Below are positions 25,149 to 34,491 of a stretch of DNA of 64,000 bases, piece by piece. Location: positions 20,072,407 to 20,136,406 of the forward strand of contig OY829539.1 of assembly GCA_963691705.1 (NCBI GenBank), read 5' to 3'. Numbering within the stretch: the first letter of the stretch is position 1; every line of letters starts with the position of its first letter. Under the pieces are notes generated by a model that ran no database searches, was not told the origin of the DNA, and saw only the letters and a program-made list of their open reading frames with translations. The stretch is from Viola odorata. Lineage: Eukaryota > Streptophyta > Magnoliopsida > Malpighiales > Violaceae. A program made the translations under genes and the position numbers.

Positions 25149-25619
25149 TCAATTCACTTTGCTTACAAATACACCAACCAGACCTATCAGAAAACACAGA
25201 AAAATTGCAACTTTTGCACACTTCACAGACACCCCTGACTTCCCCAATCTTTGTCTATCTAATTCGTATTGCAAATAAGAAACCTCATCCACTATTTCCA
25301 TGTGTGCATCTTGCAAACGATCAATTTTTTTATTCAAAGACCTTAGATCTGCTTTCAATTTCTCTTCACTATCTAACAACATATGAACCACACACCTCGC
25401 CCTTAGTGACAATCGTTCACCGTCATGCCAACTAAAGTACTTACATTGGTGTTTTGGACAAGAGTAAAACCTTCTACCTATGTTCTCCTCCTTCCAGCTA
25501 ACCCACATTAACGCTTTCAACCCGCAGTCGCAAACCCTCGTCGGGCCTTCGTAATTTGCATCTCCAACTTGGGTGTTCCTCCTCCATTAGCGCCTCGAAC
25601 AAATAGAACTTTCAGACAT
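25149..25619 (-). pseudogene. GRF-type zinc-finger, coiled-coil, membrane protein carried by MULE-1 (early stop)
   Basis: An ATG at 25619-25617 opens MSESSICSRR, then TAA at codon 11 (25589-25587). The same frame then stays open to 25149. The downstream part contains a GRF-type zinc finger (VCDCGLKALMWVSWKEENI, GRRFYSCPKHQCKYFSW) with the expected Cys pairs and the Gly-Arg-x-Phe core. A coiled coil follows (KADLRSLNKKIDRLQDAHME), and a C-terminal hydrophobic segment (CAKVAIFLCFLIGLVGVFV) is probably a tail anchor. The TAA is one change from a glutamine codon, so I call it a nonsense break, although initiation downstream could still give most of the protein. GRF fingers bind single-stranded nucleic acid in known proteins. 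Genes of this layout are common beside plant MULE transposases; the role is unknown. Confidence 0.78.
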
Positions 25620-25826
25620 CGCAGAGGAACTTTTAAGCTTCTTCACTGGAATAGAAATTAGGGTTTCAGTAGGAAAAGAAATTTGAGACCTGATAGACAA
25701 ATTGAGACCGAGAGAAGAATTAAATCTTACTCAGTGATACAAAATAAATGGAAGAGGATTCGTTAATAAATCGTGCCCTAGAAGAAGAAGAAGAAGAAGA
25801 TGAATTAAGGATAGTGATTTTCTCCA

Positions 25827-26211
25827 TCTGCTAAATCGTTTTGTAAATAAATATAAACGGCGAAGAGGAGTAAAATTTGAAAAATAAGTGGGTCCCGCAT
25901 AAAATTAAAATTCACTTCACTTAATTTGAATTTTATTAATTTGTTTTTTGAAAATAAAAAAAAATAATTATTAAAACATTTTATTATATATTAAAAGGAT
26001 AAGGTTTCTCACGCAATCTGACTTGTGGGGCATGCCGTCAGGTCGCTTTTTAGACAATAATAAAATAGTGGCAGTTAACGGCCGTTTACCGGCGTTATGT
26101 CAATAAGGACCCCCGGTGGCTAACGTTCGGGACCAACTTGAACGAAAATCGACATTAGGGACCAACTAAAATGAAAATAATAACCTTAGGGACCCCGTGG
26201 TGCCATAAACC
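25827..26211 (-). repeat. MULE-1 right TIR
   Basis: 385 bp, inverted relative to 14060-14168 plus 19544-19819, with scattered differences. It ends GTGGTGCCATAAACC at the 10-bp target duplication. Confidence 0.93.
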
Positions 26212-26221
26212 ATTGAATTGA

Positions 26222-26628
26222 ATAGGCTCACATAGCATCCTTTACAAATCTAAACATCAAAATATCACAAATAAATAAATTGAAATATAATAATTACATA
26301 ATTTAGATGTTTATAAAGATATTATTCAAATTCAAATTAAGATGTTTATAAACTCACATGTCGAAAAGATAAAAAAAGATAAAAAGTAAATATAAGAGGA
26401 GATAATATATTAATATAATGAGTTATTTTAGAAAAACCATACGGGCTTGAGATTAAAGCAGACAATATTATTCAATATAAAAAAATCAGTGAAGATTTTA
26501 TTTTCCCAATAGTATGGTAAAAATATAAGTTTATATGGTAAAAATAACATTACCCAATGTATTTTTGAGGGGGCATGTAAAAAATTAACAAAATAATATG
26601 GTAAAAATAAATTTTTGAGGGGGGCATG
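26222..26628. other. AT-rich spacer
   Basis: Flank between MULE-1 and the hAT element. Nothing recognisable was seen beyond two copies of TTTTTGAGGGGGGCATGTA-like text near 26560-26630; the second forms the hAT target site. Confidence 0.4.
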
Positions 26629-27287
26629 TAGGGGTGGCAAAAATCTACCCATACCCAACTAATTTAAGTGGGTATGGGTGTTAAATGGGTAAGTGCGATT
26701 TTTAAATGGATAGAAATGGGTAATATACCCATTTAAACTAAAATATGTGGGTTTTATTGGGTTGGGTAATGGGTATCCAATGGATACCAATTAAACCAAA
26801 ACCAACCCTATCCCTCCCCTTCTCCTCTCTCTCTCTCATCTTTTTTACTTTTATTTTTTAAATAAATTCAATTTTCTTAATTTATATAATGAACAAAATA
26901 AATTAAAAACTATAACAGCTTAATCTCTATCTCAAGATGAGTAATTCTATATCCACTTTTTTTTTTTTTTTTTTAAGTTTTAAAAAATAGGTTTTATACT
27001 TAAAAGCATGAAAAAATCATAGTCATGGATAATTCAAAATTATTTAAATATATTTTGAATTAATTTAAAATTTTCATAACTATTCTTATAATTAATAGTA
27101 AGCTTTTTTTTATTTTTTTTATTTTTATTTTTTTAAGATTATGATATTATTATGATAACGAGATATTCTTTCCACTGCATGCATATTTCTAATCGGAATA
27201 TTAGAAGTACTGGATTGAAATGTAGTACTTTAATTAATTTAAAATGACATGCATATAATTATGGCCATAATTATATATTAATCTATG

Positions 27288-27445
27288 TAAGGGGTGGGCA
27301 TAAGTCGGTAGTTCGGTATACCGACCGAAATATTTCGGTATTCGGTATACCGAATGACCAAAAATAAGTACCATACCGTACCGAACTAAATTTTGGTACC
27401 GTACCGAAATACCGAATTAAATTCAGTATTTCGGTAATACTAAAC
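27288..27445. mobile_element. Fragment of a second hAT-type element (one end only)
   Basis: AGGGGTGGGCATAAGTCGGT, followed by repeated inverted CGGTATACCG and GGTACCGTACCG motifs, is typical of a hAT terminus with its subterminal repeats. The opposite end was not found within the host element, so this is a relic. Confidence 0.5.
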
Positions 27446-27845
27446 TTAATTCTTCATGAGTTAATAAAATGCAAAAAAATTTATAAAATTAAAATCAGCA
27501 TATATATATATATATATATATTGCAACAGTAAAAAAGAAACGGTGGAGTAATGCATACTCCTTAAGAAACAGTGGAGTAATGCATACTCCTTAATAATGC
27601 AACAGTGGAGTATGCATGCAGTGGCCAACACTAGATTAATCTAGTGTTGTACACAAGTTTTAAATTAATAACTAGCATAAATAATTTATAAATTAATAAC
27701 TAGAGTACTATGTTAATTTAATCAATCAATTTATTTATATAATAAAAATAAAATAATTAAATTTTACTTTTATTATTATTTAATATTTATTTTATTTATT
27801 ATATATATATAATTTTAAATTATTTATTTTAATAAAATAAAATTT

Positions 27846-28005
27846 GAGCCTAAACGATAAAACCCGAGCCTAAATAGTCAAACCCGAGCCTAAATAATAA
27901 AACCCGAGCCTAAATGGTCAACCCCGAGCCTAAATGGTCAAACCCGAGCCTAAACGATCAAATCCGAGTCTAAACGGTCAAACCCGAACCTAAATGGTGA
28001 AACAT
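27846..28005 (+). repeat. 20-bp tandem repeat, about 8 copies
   Basis: The unit is GAGCCTAAATGGTCAAACCC with small changes between copies (AAACGAT, AAATAGT, AAATAAT variants). Copies abut without spacers. It lies inside the hAT element. Confidence 0.9.
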
Positions 28006-28290
28006 AGTATTTTTAATTTTACTTAATAAAAATTATATTTATTGAGTAAGTGTAATTTAAATGGATGTAAATGGGTATAAATGGGTGGGTATAATTTAAA
28101 TGGGTACAAATGGGTATGGGTACCCATTTAAAAAATTATATGGGTAATAAATGGGTATGATATCCATACCCATTTAATCCTTACCCATACCCACCCATAC
28201 CCACCCATTTGCCACCCCTAGGGGCATGTATATATTTTGTAAATTAAATAAGTATAGGGACTAAGTAGTATATATTTTGAGTCTTCTTAC

Positions 28291-28375
28291 CCAATGCTTA
28301 AATCTATTGATACGGCCGTGAGATGAGTTCCACTCGATGATTCATATATTCTATCCCCTGCCACACCAACAGAAC
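28291..28375 (-). pseudogene. Orphan MYB-CC (MYR-like) exon
   Basis: Eighty-five bases between an AG acceptor (minus strand ...ATATAG) and a GTAAGA donor. They encode a stop-free peptide with AGDRIYESSSGTHLT and ending DLSIG. The exon aligns with exon 63638-63728 of the MYR gene in this window (IGDRKSELSGGTHN, NLSIG). It has the same entry phase (2 bases) and exit phase (2 bases), and the flanking intron bases also match (GTGATTTAAAAT). No neighbouring MYR exon was found, so this is a genomic fragment of a paralogous gene rather than a retrocopy. Confidence 0.7.
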
Positions 28376-29124
28376 CTATATCCAGTGATTTAAAATTATT
28401 TTAAGAACTATGAAGTTTACTTGAGTATTAATTTATATTTAAAAAATAGTAGAAGGAAACATAAATATTATTTTAATGGAATTGGGTACAACCCTTATGA
28501 AATAATTACAAAAGGTCAGAGTAATTAAGAAGAACTCTTAACTTTGATTTGTTAGGGGTGACGATACTTGTTTATGTAGTTACTTTATCAATGAAAAATT
28601 GATCGAAAATTATTAACGCCCGTCGATTTAAGTTAGTTTTTTTTTAGTGCTAGTCAATTGATTTATTTAAATAACTAAGCAAATGAGTGATTTTGTGTGG
28701 CAAAGAAAGTGAACAAAAACAAATTAAAGATTGATCCTAAATTAAGAAAATAAAATAAAATAGGAATGTGAATTTGGATTTAACAAGAATATACTTTCAG
28801 ATTCCGAATTCATTACTAATCATGGATTCAAGAATTTTTTTAATTCCATTCTTATAGATCAACTGTAGTTAGTAGTTACCAACAAGCTCAGGGAACCTAG
28901 TCTTTACTTAGGTTTAAGCTAATTAAAATAAACTCTTCAATTACCCCCGCTTAATTAAGCGGTCCTACACAAGCTCTTAGAATTTAAGTTATTAACCGCA
29001 TTACAAATTAGAAAGACACCAATCCAAGATCAACAATCACACAAGCTCAGATTAATTTAGATCTGATTATTTATTTCCTTAGCAAAACCTAATTATTACT
29101 CTTATCAATTAAACTAATCTATTA
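28376..29124. other. AT-rich spacer
   Basis: The first part is intron-like sequence related to the MYR gene. The rest shows no gene, no RNA and no paired repeat ends that I can support. Confidence 0.35.
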
Positions 29125-29839
29125 CTGGCGGGTAGGGATGTCCTACGGGAGGGTTGCAAGTGGCGAATTGTGAATGGAGATCGGGTGAACATTTGGCATG
29201 ATCCCTGGATTTCTTCATATCAGAATGGTTTGCCTTTAACTCATAATATAAACCTCAATTCCGAGGTCCTAGTGAGCTCTTTGATTGACAAGGATCATGG
29301 ATGCTGGAATGTGGCTTTAATTAATGCAAACTTTGGAAATGAGGATAGGGATGCAATTTTATCAATCCCGATTCGTTTTTCCAAGATTGCTTATTTTGGC
29401 GACATACAACGACTGAAATGTACTCAATTAGGAGTGGCTATCATGCTCCGTTGTCCAGGCAAGCTCCGAGTGGTGTGCATCCATATGATGGGCTGACATC
29501 TTGGTGGCGCATTTTGTGGGGTCTTTCATTGTCACCAAAATTAAAAACTTTACGTGGAAAGCTACTCATAATGGCTTTGCAATCAAAACAAATAGTAGGC
29601 GTCATATTTTGGAGGACTCAATATGTCCTTGTTGTATGCATGAGGAGGAGACAATTGAACATTTATTGCTCACATGTTCGTTTGCTCAGCAGGTGTGAAA
29701 TTTGAGCCCTTCATCTTTGCGTCTGCCTTTCTATCCTTATGAATCACTTAGTGAGTGGCTCGTACGAATAAAGAATGCTCTAATGGATATAGAAGTGGAG
29801 AATTGGTGTTCAGTATTGTGGGCTTTATGGAATTCCAGG
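29125..29839 (+). pseudogene. LINE (L1-type) fragment: zinc-binding RT C-terminal region
   Basis: Starts abruptly in the RT C-terminal region (AGRDVLREGCKWRIVNGDRV, NIWHDPWIS). It continues through the zinc-binding RT-associated domain (WWRILWGLSL, FTWKATHNGFAI, ICPCCMHEEETIEHLLLTC) to LWALWNSR. Several frameshifts and stops are needed to follow it, for example between 29410 and 29500 and the TGA at 29696-29698. The 5' end is truncated, as is usual for LINE copies. It is interrupted at 29839 by the Copia element and resumes at 34492. Confidence 0.8.
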
Positions 29840-30014
29840 TATTGGAATTAATTAGATTGATATGGAATCAATTAGATTGATATGGAATTAATTAGATTGA
29901 TTTGGTATTTATTTACGTATATAGGAAATAATTATCAGTATCCTATTCAATACACCTTGTATATATATATGTGTATTTCTGAAGGAATAAAAATAAGCCT
30001 TATCAATTTTTACA
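29840..30014 (+). repeat. Copia 5' LTR
   Basis: 175 bp beginning TATTGGAATTAATTAG and ending CAATTTTTACA. It contains three copies of AATTAGATTGATATGGAAT-like text at its start and a TATATATATATG tract that probably holds the promoter. Confidence 0.95.
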
Positions 30015-30026
30015 TGGTAGCGGAGC
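30015..30026 (+). other. Copia primer-binding site
   Basis: TGGTAGCGGAGC directly after the 5' LTR, complementary to the 3' end of initiator tRNA-Met with a one- or two-base difference from the usual site. Confidence 0.88.
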
Positions 30027-30069
30027 GGGTCACTAAACCTAGCCGTCTTCTTCCGTTTTTCTAGTCACC

Positions 30070-33000
30070 ATGACAGAAAAACCTTCCTCTAAAACTTTGG
30101 CTTCTTCCTTTTATACCTTGAGTTCATCTGACAGTCCAGGGACTGTTCTTGTGTCATGTCTCCTCAAGGGAGAAAATTATCCAACTTGGCGACGAGCGAT
30201 GATGAATGCACTTCGAGCCAAAAACAAATTGTGTTTTGTTGATGGGACCTTGCCCCAGCCTGATGCGAAAGAGCCAGAAGCACAAGCATGGGACAACTGC
30301 AACTCTATGGTAATCTCATGGATCTTTAATGCTTTGGTTCCTGAATTGCATGATAGTGTTGCCTATGCAGATACTGCTCGCGAGATGTGGAATGACTTGC
30401 AGGAACGTTTTTCGCAAGGAAATATTCCACGAATCCATGAGTTAAAAAGGGATATTTGTCTTGCGCAACAAAAGGAATTGTCACTAGCAGCATACTTCAC
30501 AAAGTTGAAAGGATTGTGGGATGAACTTGCCACTTACTCAGCCATACCACCATGCACGTGTGGTGCAGCAAAGACACTTTTGGCAGAGAGGGACATGGAG
30601 AAAGTTCATCAGTTTCTTATGGGGTTGAGTGATCAATATGCAATGATACGATCTCATATACTGAATATGGAGCCTCTCCCTTCTGTTAGCAAGGCATATG
30701 CTCTTGTAACCAAGGAGGAAAAACAACAAAATGTCATTGCTACACGATCGCAACCCATTGAGACAGCAGCTTTCACTGCAAAATATACTGGTGGTGGTTC
30801 TTTCCTCACAAGACCGGGAAGCAAACCCAATCCTAAAGGGTCTAACAGACCCTGGTGTGAGCACTGTTCAAGGGTGGGACATACAAAGCAAAAATGCTAT
30901 AAGATTGTTGGGTATCCTACAGGCTGGACACACAGAGGCAAACCTTCAAAAGATCAACTTGAGCCTATTTCAGCCAATATTGCCCAAGTGGATCAATCGA
31001 CTCAGCCAACTCCACCATCTATTCCTCCTCCTGGTAGTCTCACTCTTACCCAAGAACAATATGATCAAATTGTGTCTTTGCTCTCACACAATAGTGTCGC
31101 TAATTTTGTTGGTAAGACCAGTCACTCTTCCTATGACTCTTCTGATTGGATTATAGATAGTGGTGCTTCAGATCATTTAATTTCTAAAGACTCATCCTTG
31201 GTTAATAAAAAATCTGCACAACATCTCTTACCTGTTAGACTGCCTGATGGTTCCACTTTGTGTGTACATTCTTATGGTCAAACCTTACTTTCTTCCAGTA
31301 TTATGCTGAACAATGTCTTGTGTATCCCTTCTTTTACATGCAACCTACTCTCAGTAAGTAAGCTGACCAAAGATTTGAATTGTTCTGTGACTTTCTTTCC
31401 CACCTTTTGCATCTTACAGGACCTAGTCACGAAGAAACTGATTGGAACGGGTGAATTGCGTGATGGCTTATATTACTTCAAGAGGCTCCACATTCCACTT
31501 GTTGCTGCGGCTTCCTCTATTTCAACTCTCAACCTTTGGCATGAGCGTTTAGGTCACCCTTCTTTTGATCGTTTGTCTTTAATTTCTCATCTATCTAGTT
31601 CTCCTCTTAAGAATTCAAATAATTGTTGTGATGTTTGTCATCGTGCCAAGCAAACTCGAAATGTCTTTCCTTTAAGTTTTCATAAATCTGAAAATCCTTT
31701 TGATTTAGTACATTGTGATCTTTGGGGGCCGTATAGGACTCTATCCATTTCTGGTGCACAATACTTTCTCACTATTGTTGACGATTGTTCACGATGTACT
31801 TGGGTTTTTCTCCTTAAACACAAATCTGATGCATACAAACACTTTGTTATCTTCCATGCCATGGTCAAAAATCAGTTTAAATGTGCCATTAAACAGGTTA
31901 GGAGTGATAATGGTCAAGAGTTTAAAGCTGGGCTAATGTCTGAATTCTTCCAACAAAATGGTATCCTTCACCAGACCTCTTGCACAAACACCCCACAACA
32001 AAATGGCATCGTAGAGCGCAAACATCGTCATCTATTAGAGGTAGCTCGTGCACTTCGTTTTCAAGCTGGCTTACCAATTAAGTTTTGGGGGGAGTGTGTA
32101 TTAACAGCAGCTTATTTAATTAATTACACTCTCACGCCAAACTTGTCAAAGAAAAGTCCATATGAAGTGTTGTTTTCAAAACCTCCCTCTTACTCACATT
32201 TGCGTGTCTTTGGGTGTCTGTGCTATGTTCATGAGAAATCGAACTCTAGAGATAAATTTGCACCTCGTTCAAAACCATACATCTTCCTTGGTTACCCACA
32301 TGGACAAAAAGGTTATAAAGTTTATGATTTAGAGTTGCATGCAATCTCTGTTTCTAGAGATGTCATTTTCTATGAGCAACACTTCCCATACAAATTGATT
32401 GATACATCTACATCTTCTCCTACTGTTATACCCTTGCCCATTGCGGACACATATAATGATGTCTTGCAGGATGAAATCCCTACACAATCAGCCCACTCAC
32501 AAAACCAACCTAACAATGTCCCTGACATTATGGACTTGTCATCTAATGATCAATCAAATCTTGCTCTTGATTCACGTCCTCAACGCGAAAGAAGACCTCC
32601 ACCTTACTTACAAGACTATGTCTGCACTCTTCCTGGAGTAGTTGAGCCATCACCACCTGTCTCCAATTCAGTTTCTTCTGGTAAACCTTATCCTATCTCT
32701 TGTGGTTTATCTTATACACGTTTTGTTCCGACTCATAAAGCTTTTCTTGTAGCCATCTCTAGTCACAATGAACCCAAGTCTTTTTCAGAGGCTGTTAAGG
32801 ATCCAAAATGGCATGAAGCAATGGCTCAAGAGATCTCTGCTTTAGAACAAAATCAGACTTGGAGGTTAGAACCTTTACCACCGGGAAAGAAGCCTATTGG
32901 TTCAAAATGGGTATTTAAAGTCAAGTATAAAGCTGATGGTTCTATTGAGCACTATAAAGCGAGGCTTGTAGCTAAAGGATACACTCAAGTGGAAGGCCTT

Positions 33001-34305
33001 GATTATACTGAAACCTTTGCACCAGTTGCCAAATTAACTACCGTACGTTGTTTGTTGGCGGTTGCTGCAGCTAAGAATTGGGAGCTTCACCAGTTAGATG
33101 TTAACAATGCCTTTCTACATGGAGACTTGCAAGAGGAGGTCTACATGTCTCCCCCTCCAGGATTTGTTAAACCAGGTGATACTCGTGTTTGTCGACTTCA
33201 AAAATCTCTATATGGTTTAAAGCAAGCTTCTCGGCAGTGGTTTGAAAAGTTCTCAAACTCCTTACAACACTTTGGTTTTATCCTGTCTAAAGCTGATCAC
33301 TCCCTATTCACCAAAACACAAGGCTCATCCTTCATAGCTCTCTTGGTTTATGTCGATGATGTGGTCATTGCTGGAAATGATGGGTCCATGATCAAAGAAA
33401 TCAAGTGTTATCTCCACAATCGCTTCCGCATCAAAGAACTTGGTCCGCTCAAATACTTCCTTGGTTTGGAAGTTGCTCGTTCTCCTCAGGGGATTTTCTT
33501 ATGCCAACGCAAGTATGCTCTTGATATCTTGGAGGAAACTGGAATGCTCGGCTGTAAGCCCGCGTCTTTCCCTATTCCACAACAACATCATCTCTCTATT
33601 GATTGTGGTAATATTTTGGAAGATTCTAGCCAATATCGTCGGCTCATCGGTCGCCTAATTTATCTCACTATCAGTCGACCAGATATTGCATATGCTGTCC
33701 AAATTCTCAGCCAATTTATGCAAGCTCCCCGCCAACCACACCTTGATGCTTGTATGCATGTTCTGCGCTATCTCAAAGCATGTCCTGGTCAAGGCATTTT
33801 TTTCCCTGCTGCTAATGATTTTCAGGTTAAAGGCTATTGTGATGCTGACTGGGCAGGTTGCCCCACGACAAGAAGATCCATTACTGGTTATTTTATTTTC
33901 CTCGGCAATGCTCCTATCTCTTGGAAATCCAAGAAGCAAGCTACAGTTTCTCGTTCCTCAGCCGAAGCTGAATATCGGTCTATGGCTTCCACAAGTAGCG
34001 AATTAGTATGGTTGCAGAGACTCCTTTCTGATCTTACCGTTCATCACTCCAAACCCATGTCGTTGTATTGTGACAATCAATCTGCTCTCCACATTGCTGC
34101 TAATCCGGTATTCCATGAGAGGACTAAGCATATCGAGATTGACTGCCATTATGTTCGTGAACAACTCCAAGCTAAAACCATTGTCACTGCTCATGTCCCT
34201 AGCCATCTACAGCTTGCCGATCTTTTCACCAAAGCATTGGGTCGTGATCACTTTCGTTTTCTTCTCAGCAAGTTGGGTATTCGGGACCTTCATACTCCAA
34301 CTTGA
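30070..34305 (+). CDS. Copia Gag-Pol polyprotein, intact
   Basis: A single 1411-codon frame with no stop. Order of domains: Gag (residues about 25-240, KGENYPTWRRAMMNALRAKN); CX2CX4HX4C zinc knuckle (263-276, CEHCSRVGHTKQKC); aspartic protease (D363 in WIIDSGASDHL); integrase zinc finger (about 490-530, WHERLGHP then CDVCHRAKQ); integrase core with D550, D613 and E649, giving the D-D-35-E spacing; reverse transcriptase (about 900-1145, YVDD at 1094-1097); RNase H (D1258, E1301, D1335). This is the Copia order, with integrase before RT. All catalytic residues seen are present. The ATG lies 55 bases after the LTR. With apparently identical LTRs, this is the best candidate in the window for an active element. 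Confidence 0.97.
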   Translation: MTEKPSSKTLASSFYTLSSSDSPGTVLVSCLLKGENYPTWRRAMMNALRAKNKLCFVDGTLPQPDAKEPEAQAWDNCNSMVISWIFNALVPELHDSVAYADTAREMWNDLQERFSQGNIPRIHELKRDICLAQQKELSLAAYFTKLKGLWDELATYSAIPPCTCGAAKTLLAERDMEKVHQFLMGLSDQYAMIRSHILNMEPLPSVSKAYALVTKEEKQQNVIATRSQPIETAAFTAKYTGGGSFLTRPGSKPNPKGSNRPWCEHCSRVGHTKQKCYKIVGYPTGWTHRGKPSKDQLEPISANIAQVDQSTQPTPPSIPPPGSLTLTQEQYDQIVSLLSHNSVANFVGKTSHSSYDSSDWIIDSGASDHLISKDSSLVNKKSAQHLLPVRLPDGSTLCVHSYGQTLLSSSIMLNNVLCIPSFTCNLLSVSKLTKDLNCSVTFFPTFCILQDLVTKKLIGTGELRDGLYYFKRLHIPLVAAASSISTLNLWHERLGHPSFDRLSLISHLSSSPLKNSNNCCDVCHRAKQTRNVFPLSFHKSENPFDLVHCDLWGPYRTLSISGAQYFLTIVDDCSRCTWVFLLKHKSDAYKHFVIFHAMVKNQFKCAIKQVRSDNGQEFKAGLMSEFFQQNGILHQTSCTNTPQQNGIVERKHRHLLEVARALRFQAGLPIKFWGECVLTAAYLINYTLTPNLSKKSPYEVLFSKPPSYSHLRVFGCLCYVHEKSNSRDKFAPRSKPYIFLGYPHGQKGYKVYDLELHAISVSRDVIFYEQHFPYKLIDTSTSSPTVIPLPIADTYNDVLQDEIPTQSAHSQNQPNNVPDIMDLSSNDQSNLALDSRPQRERRPPPYLQDYVCTLPGVVEPSPPVSNSVSSGKPYPISCGLSYTRFVPTHKAFLVAISSHNEPKSFSEAVKDPKWHEAMAQEISALEQNQTWRLEPLPPGKKPIGSKWVFKVKYKADGSIEHYKARLVAKGYTQVEGLDYTETFAPVAKLTTVRCLLAVAAAKNWELHQLDVNNAFLHGDLQEEVYMSPPPGFVKPGDTRVCRLQKSLYGLKQASRQWFEKFSNSLQHFGFILSKADHSLFTKTQGSSFIALLVYVDDVVIAGNDGSMIKEIKCYLHNRFRIKELGPLKYFLGLEVARSPQGIFLCQRKYALDILEETGMLGCKPASFPIPQQHHLSIDCGNILEDSSQYRRLIGRLIYLTISRPDIAYAVQILSQFMQAPRQPHLDACMHVLRYLKACPGQGIFFPAANDFQVKGYCDADWAGCPTTRRSITGYFIFLGNAPISWKSKKQATVSRSSAEAEYRSMASTSSELVWLQRLLSDLTVHHSKPMSLYCDNQSALHIAANPVFHERTKHIEIDCHYVREQLQAKTIVTAHVPSHLQLADLFTKALGRDHFRFLLSKLGIRDLHTPT

Positions 34306-34311
34306 GGGGGG

Positions 34312-34486
34312 TATTGGAATTAATTAGATTGATATGGAATCAATTAGATTGATATGGAATTAATTAGATTGATTTGGTATTTATTTACGTATATAGGAAA
34401 TAATTATCAGTATCCTATTCAATACACCTTGTATATATATATGTGTATTTCTGAAGGAATAAAAATAAGCCTTATCAATTTTTACA
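34312..34486 (+). repeat. Copia 3' LTR
   Basis: 175 bp, apparently identical to the 5' LTR, preceded by GAGGGGGG. Confidence 0.95.
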
Positions 34487-34491
34487 CCAGG

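Larger units (their letters stand above)
14060..26211 (+). mobile_element. Mutator-like element (MULE-1) with 385-bp TIRs, split by a nested retroelement
   Basis: The ends read GGTTTATGGCACCAC and its inverted complement. They are flanked by a perfect 10-bp target-site duplication, ATTGAATTGA, at 14050-14059 and 26212-26221. The terminal inverted repeats are about 385 bp: left 14060-14168 plus 19544-19819, right 25827-26211. A 5.37-kb retroelement sits inside the left TIR; without it the MULE is about 6.8 kb. It carries a MuDR-type transposase gene on the plus strand and two small genes converging on it from the right TIR on the minus strand. All three genes are broken, so the element now looks non-autonomous. 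Long TIRs and 8-11-bp target duplications are the known hallmarks of MULEs. Confidence 0.95.
26629..28220. mobile_element. Non-autonomous hAT element
   Basis: The ends are TAGGGGTGGCAAA and its inverted complement TTTGCCACCCCTA, the usual hAT-type terminus. A perfect 8-bp target duplication, GGGGCATG, lies at 26621-26628 and 28221-28228. Both subterminal regions are filled with copies of AAATGGGTA in both orientations, as expected for hAT transposase binding sites. At 1592 bp, with no coding frame of note, it must have been moved in trans. It contains a (TA)n tract near 27497-27521, a 20-bp tandem repeat, and what looks like one end of another hAT. Confidence 0.92.
29840..34486 (+). mobile_element. 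Intact Copia LTR retrotransposon (4.65 kb)
   Basis: Two 175-bp LTRs (29840-30014, 34312-34486) look identical by eye and are flanked by the 5-bp duplication CCAGG (29835-29839, 34487-34491). The termini are TA...CA rather than TG...CA, one of the non-canonical pairs known mainly from Copia elements. A tRNA-iMet-type primer-binding site (TGGTAGCGGAGC, 30015-30026), one uninterrupted gag-pol frame and a purine tract overlapping its stop codon (34304-34311) complete a full structure. It inserted into a LINE fragment. Everything needed for autonomous movement seems present. The small size and short LTRs suggest the Ale/Retrofit group, an inference only. Confidence 0.96.
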
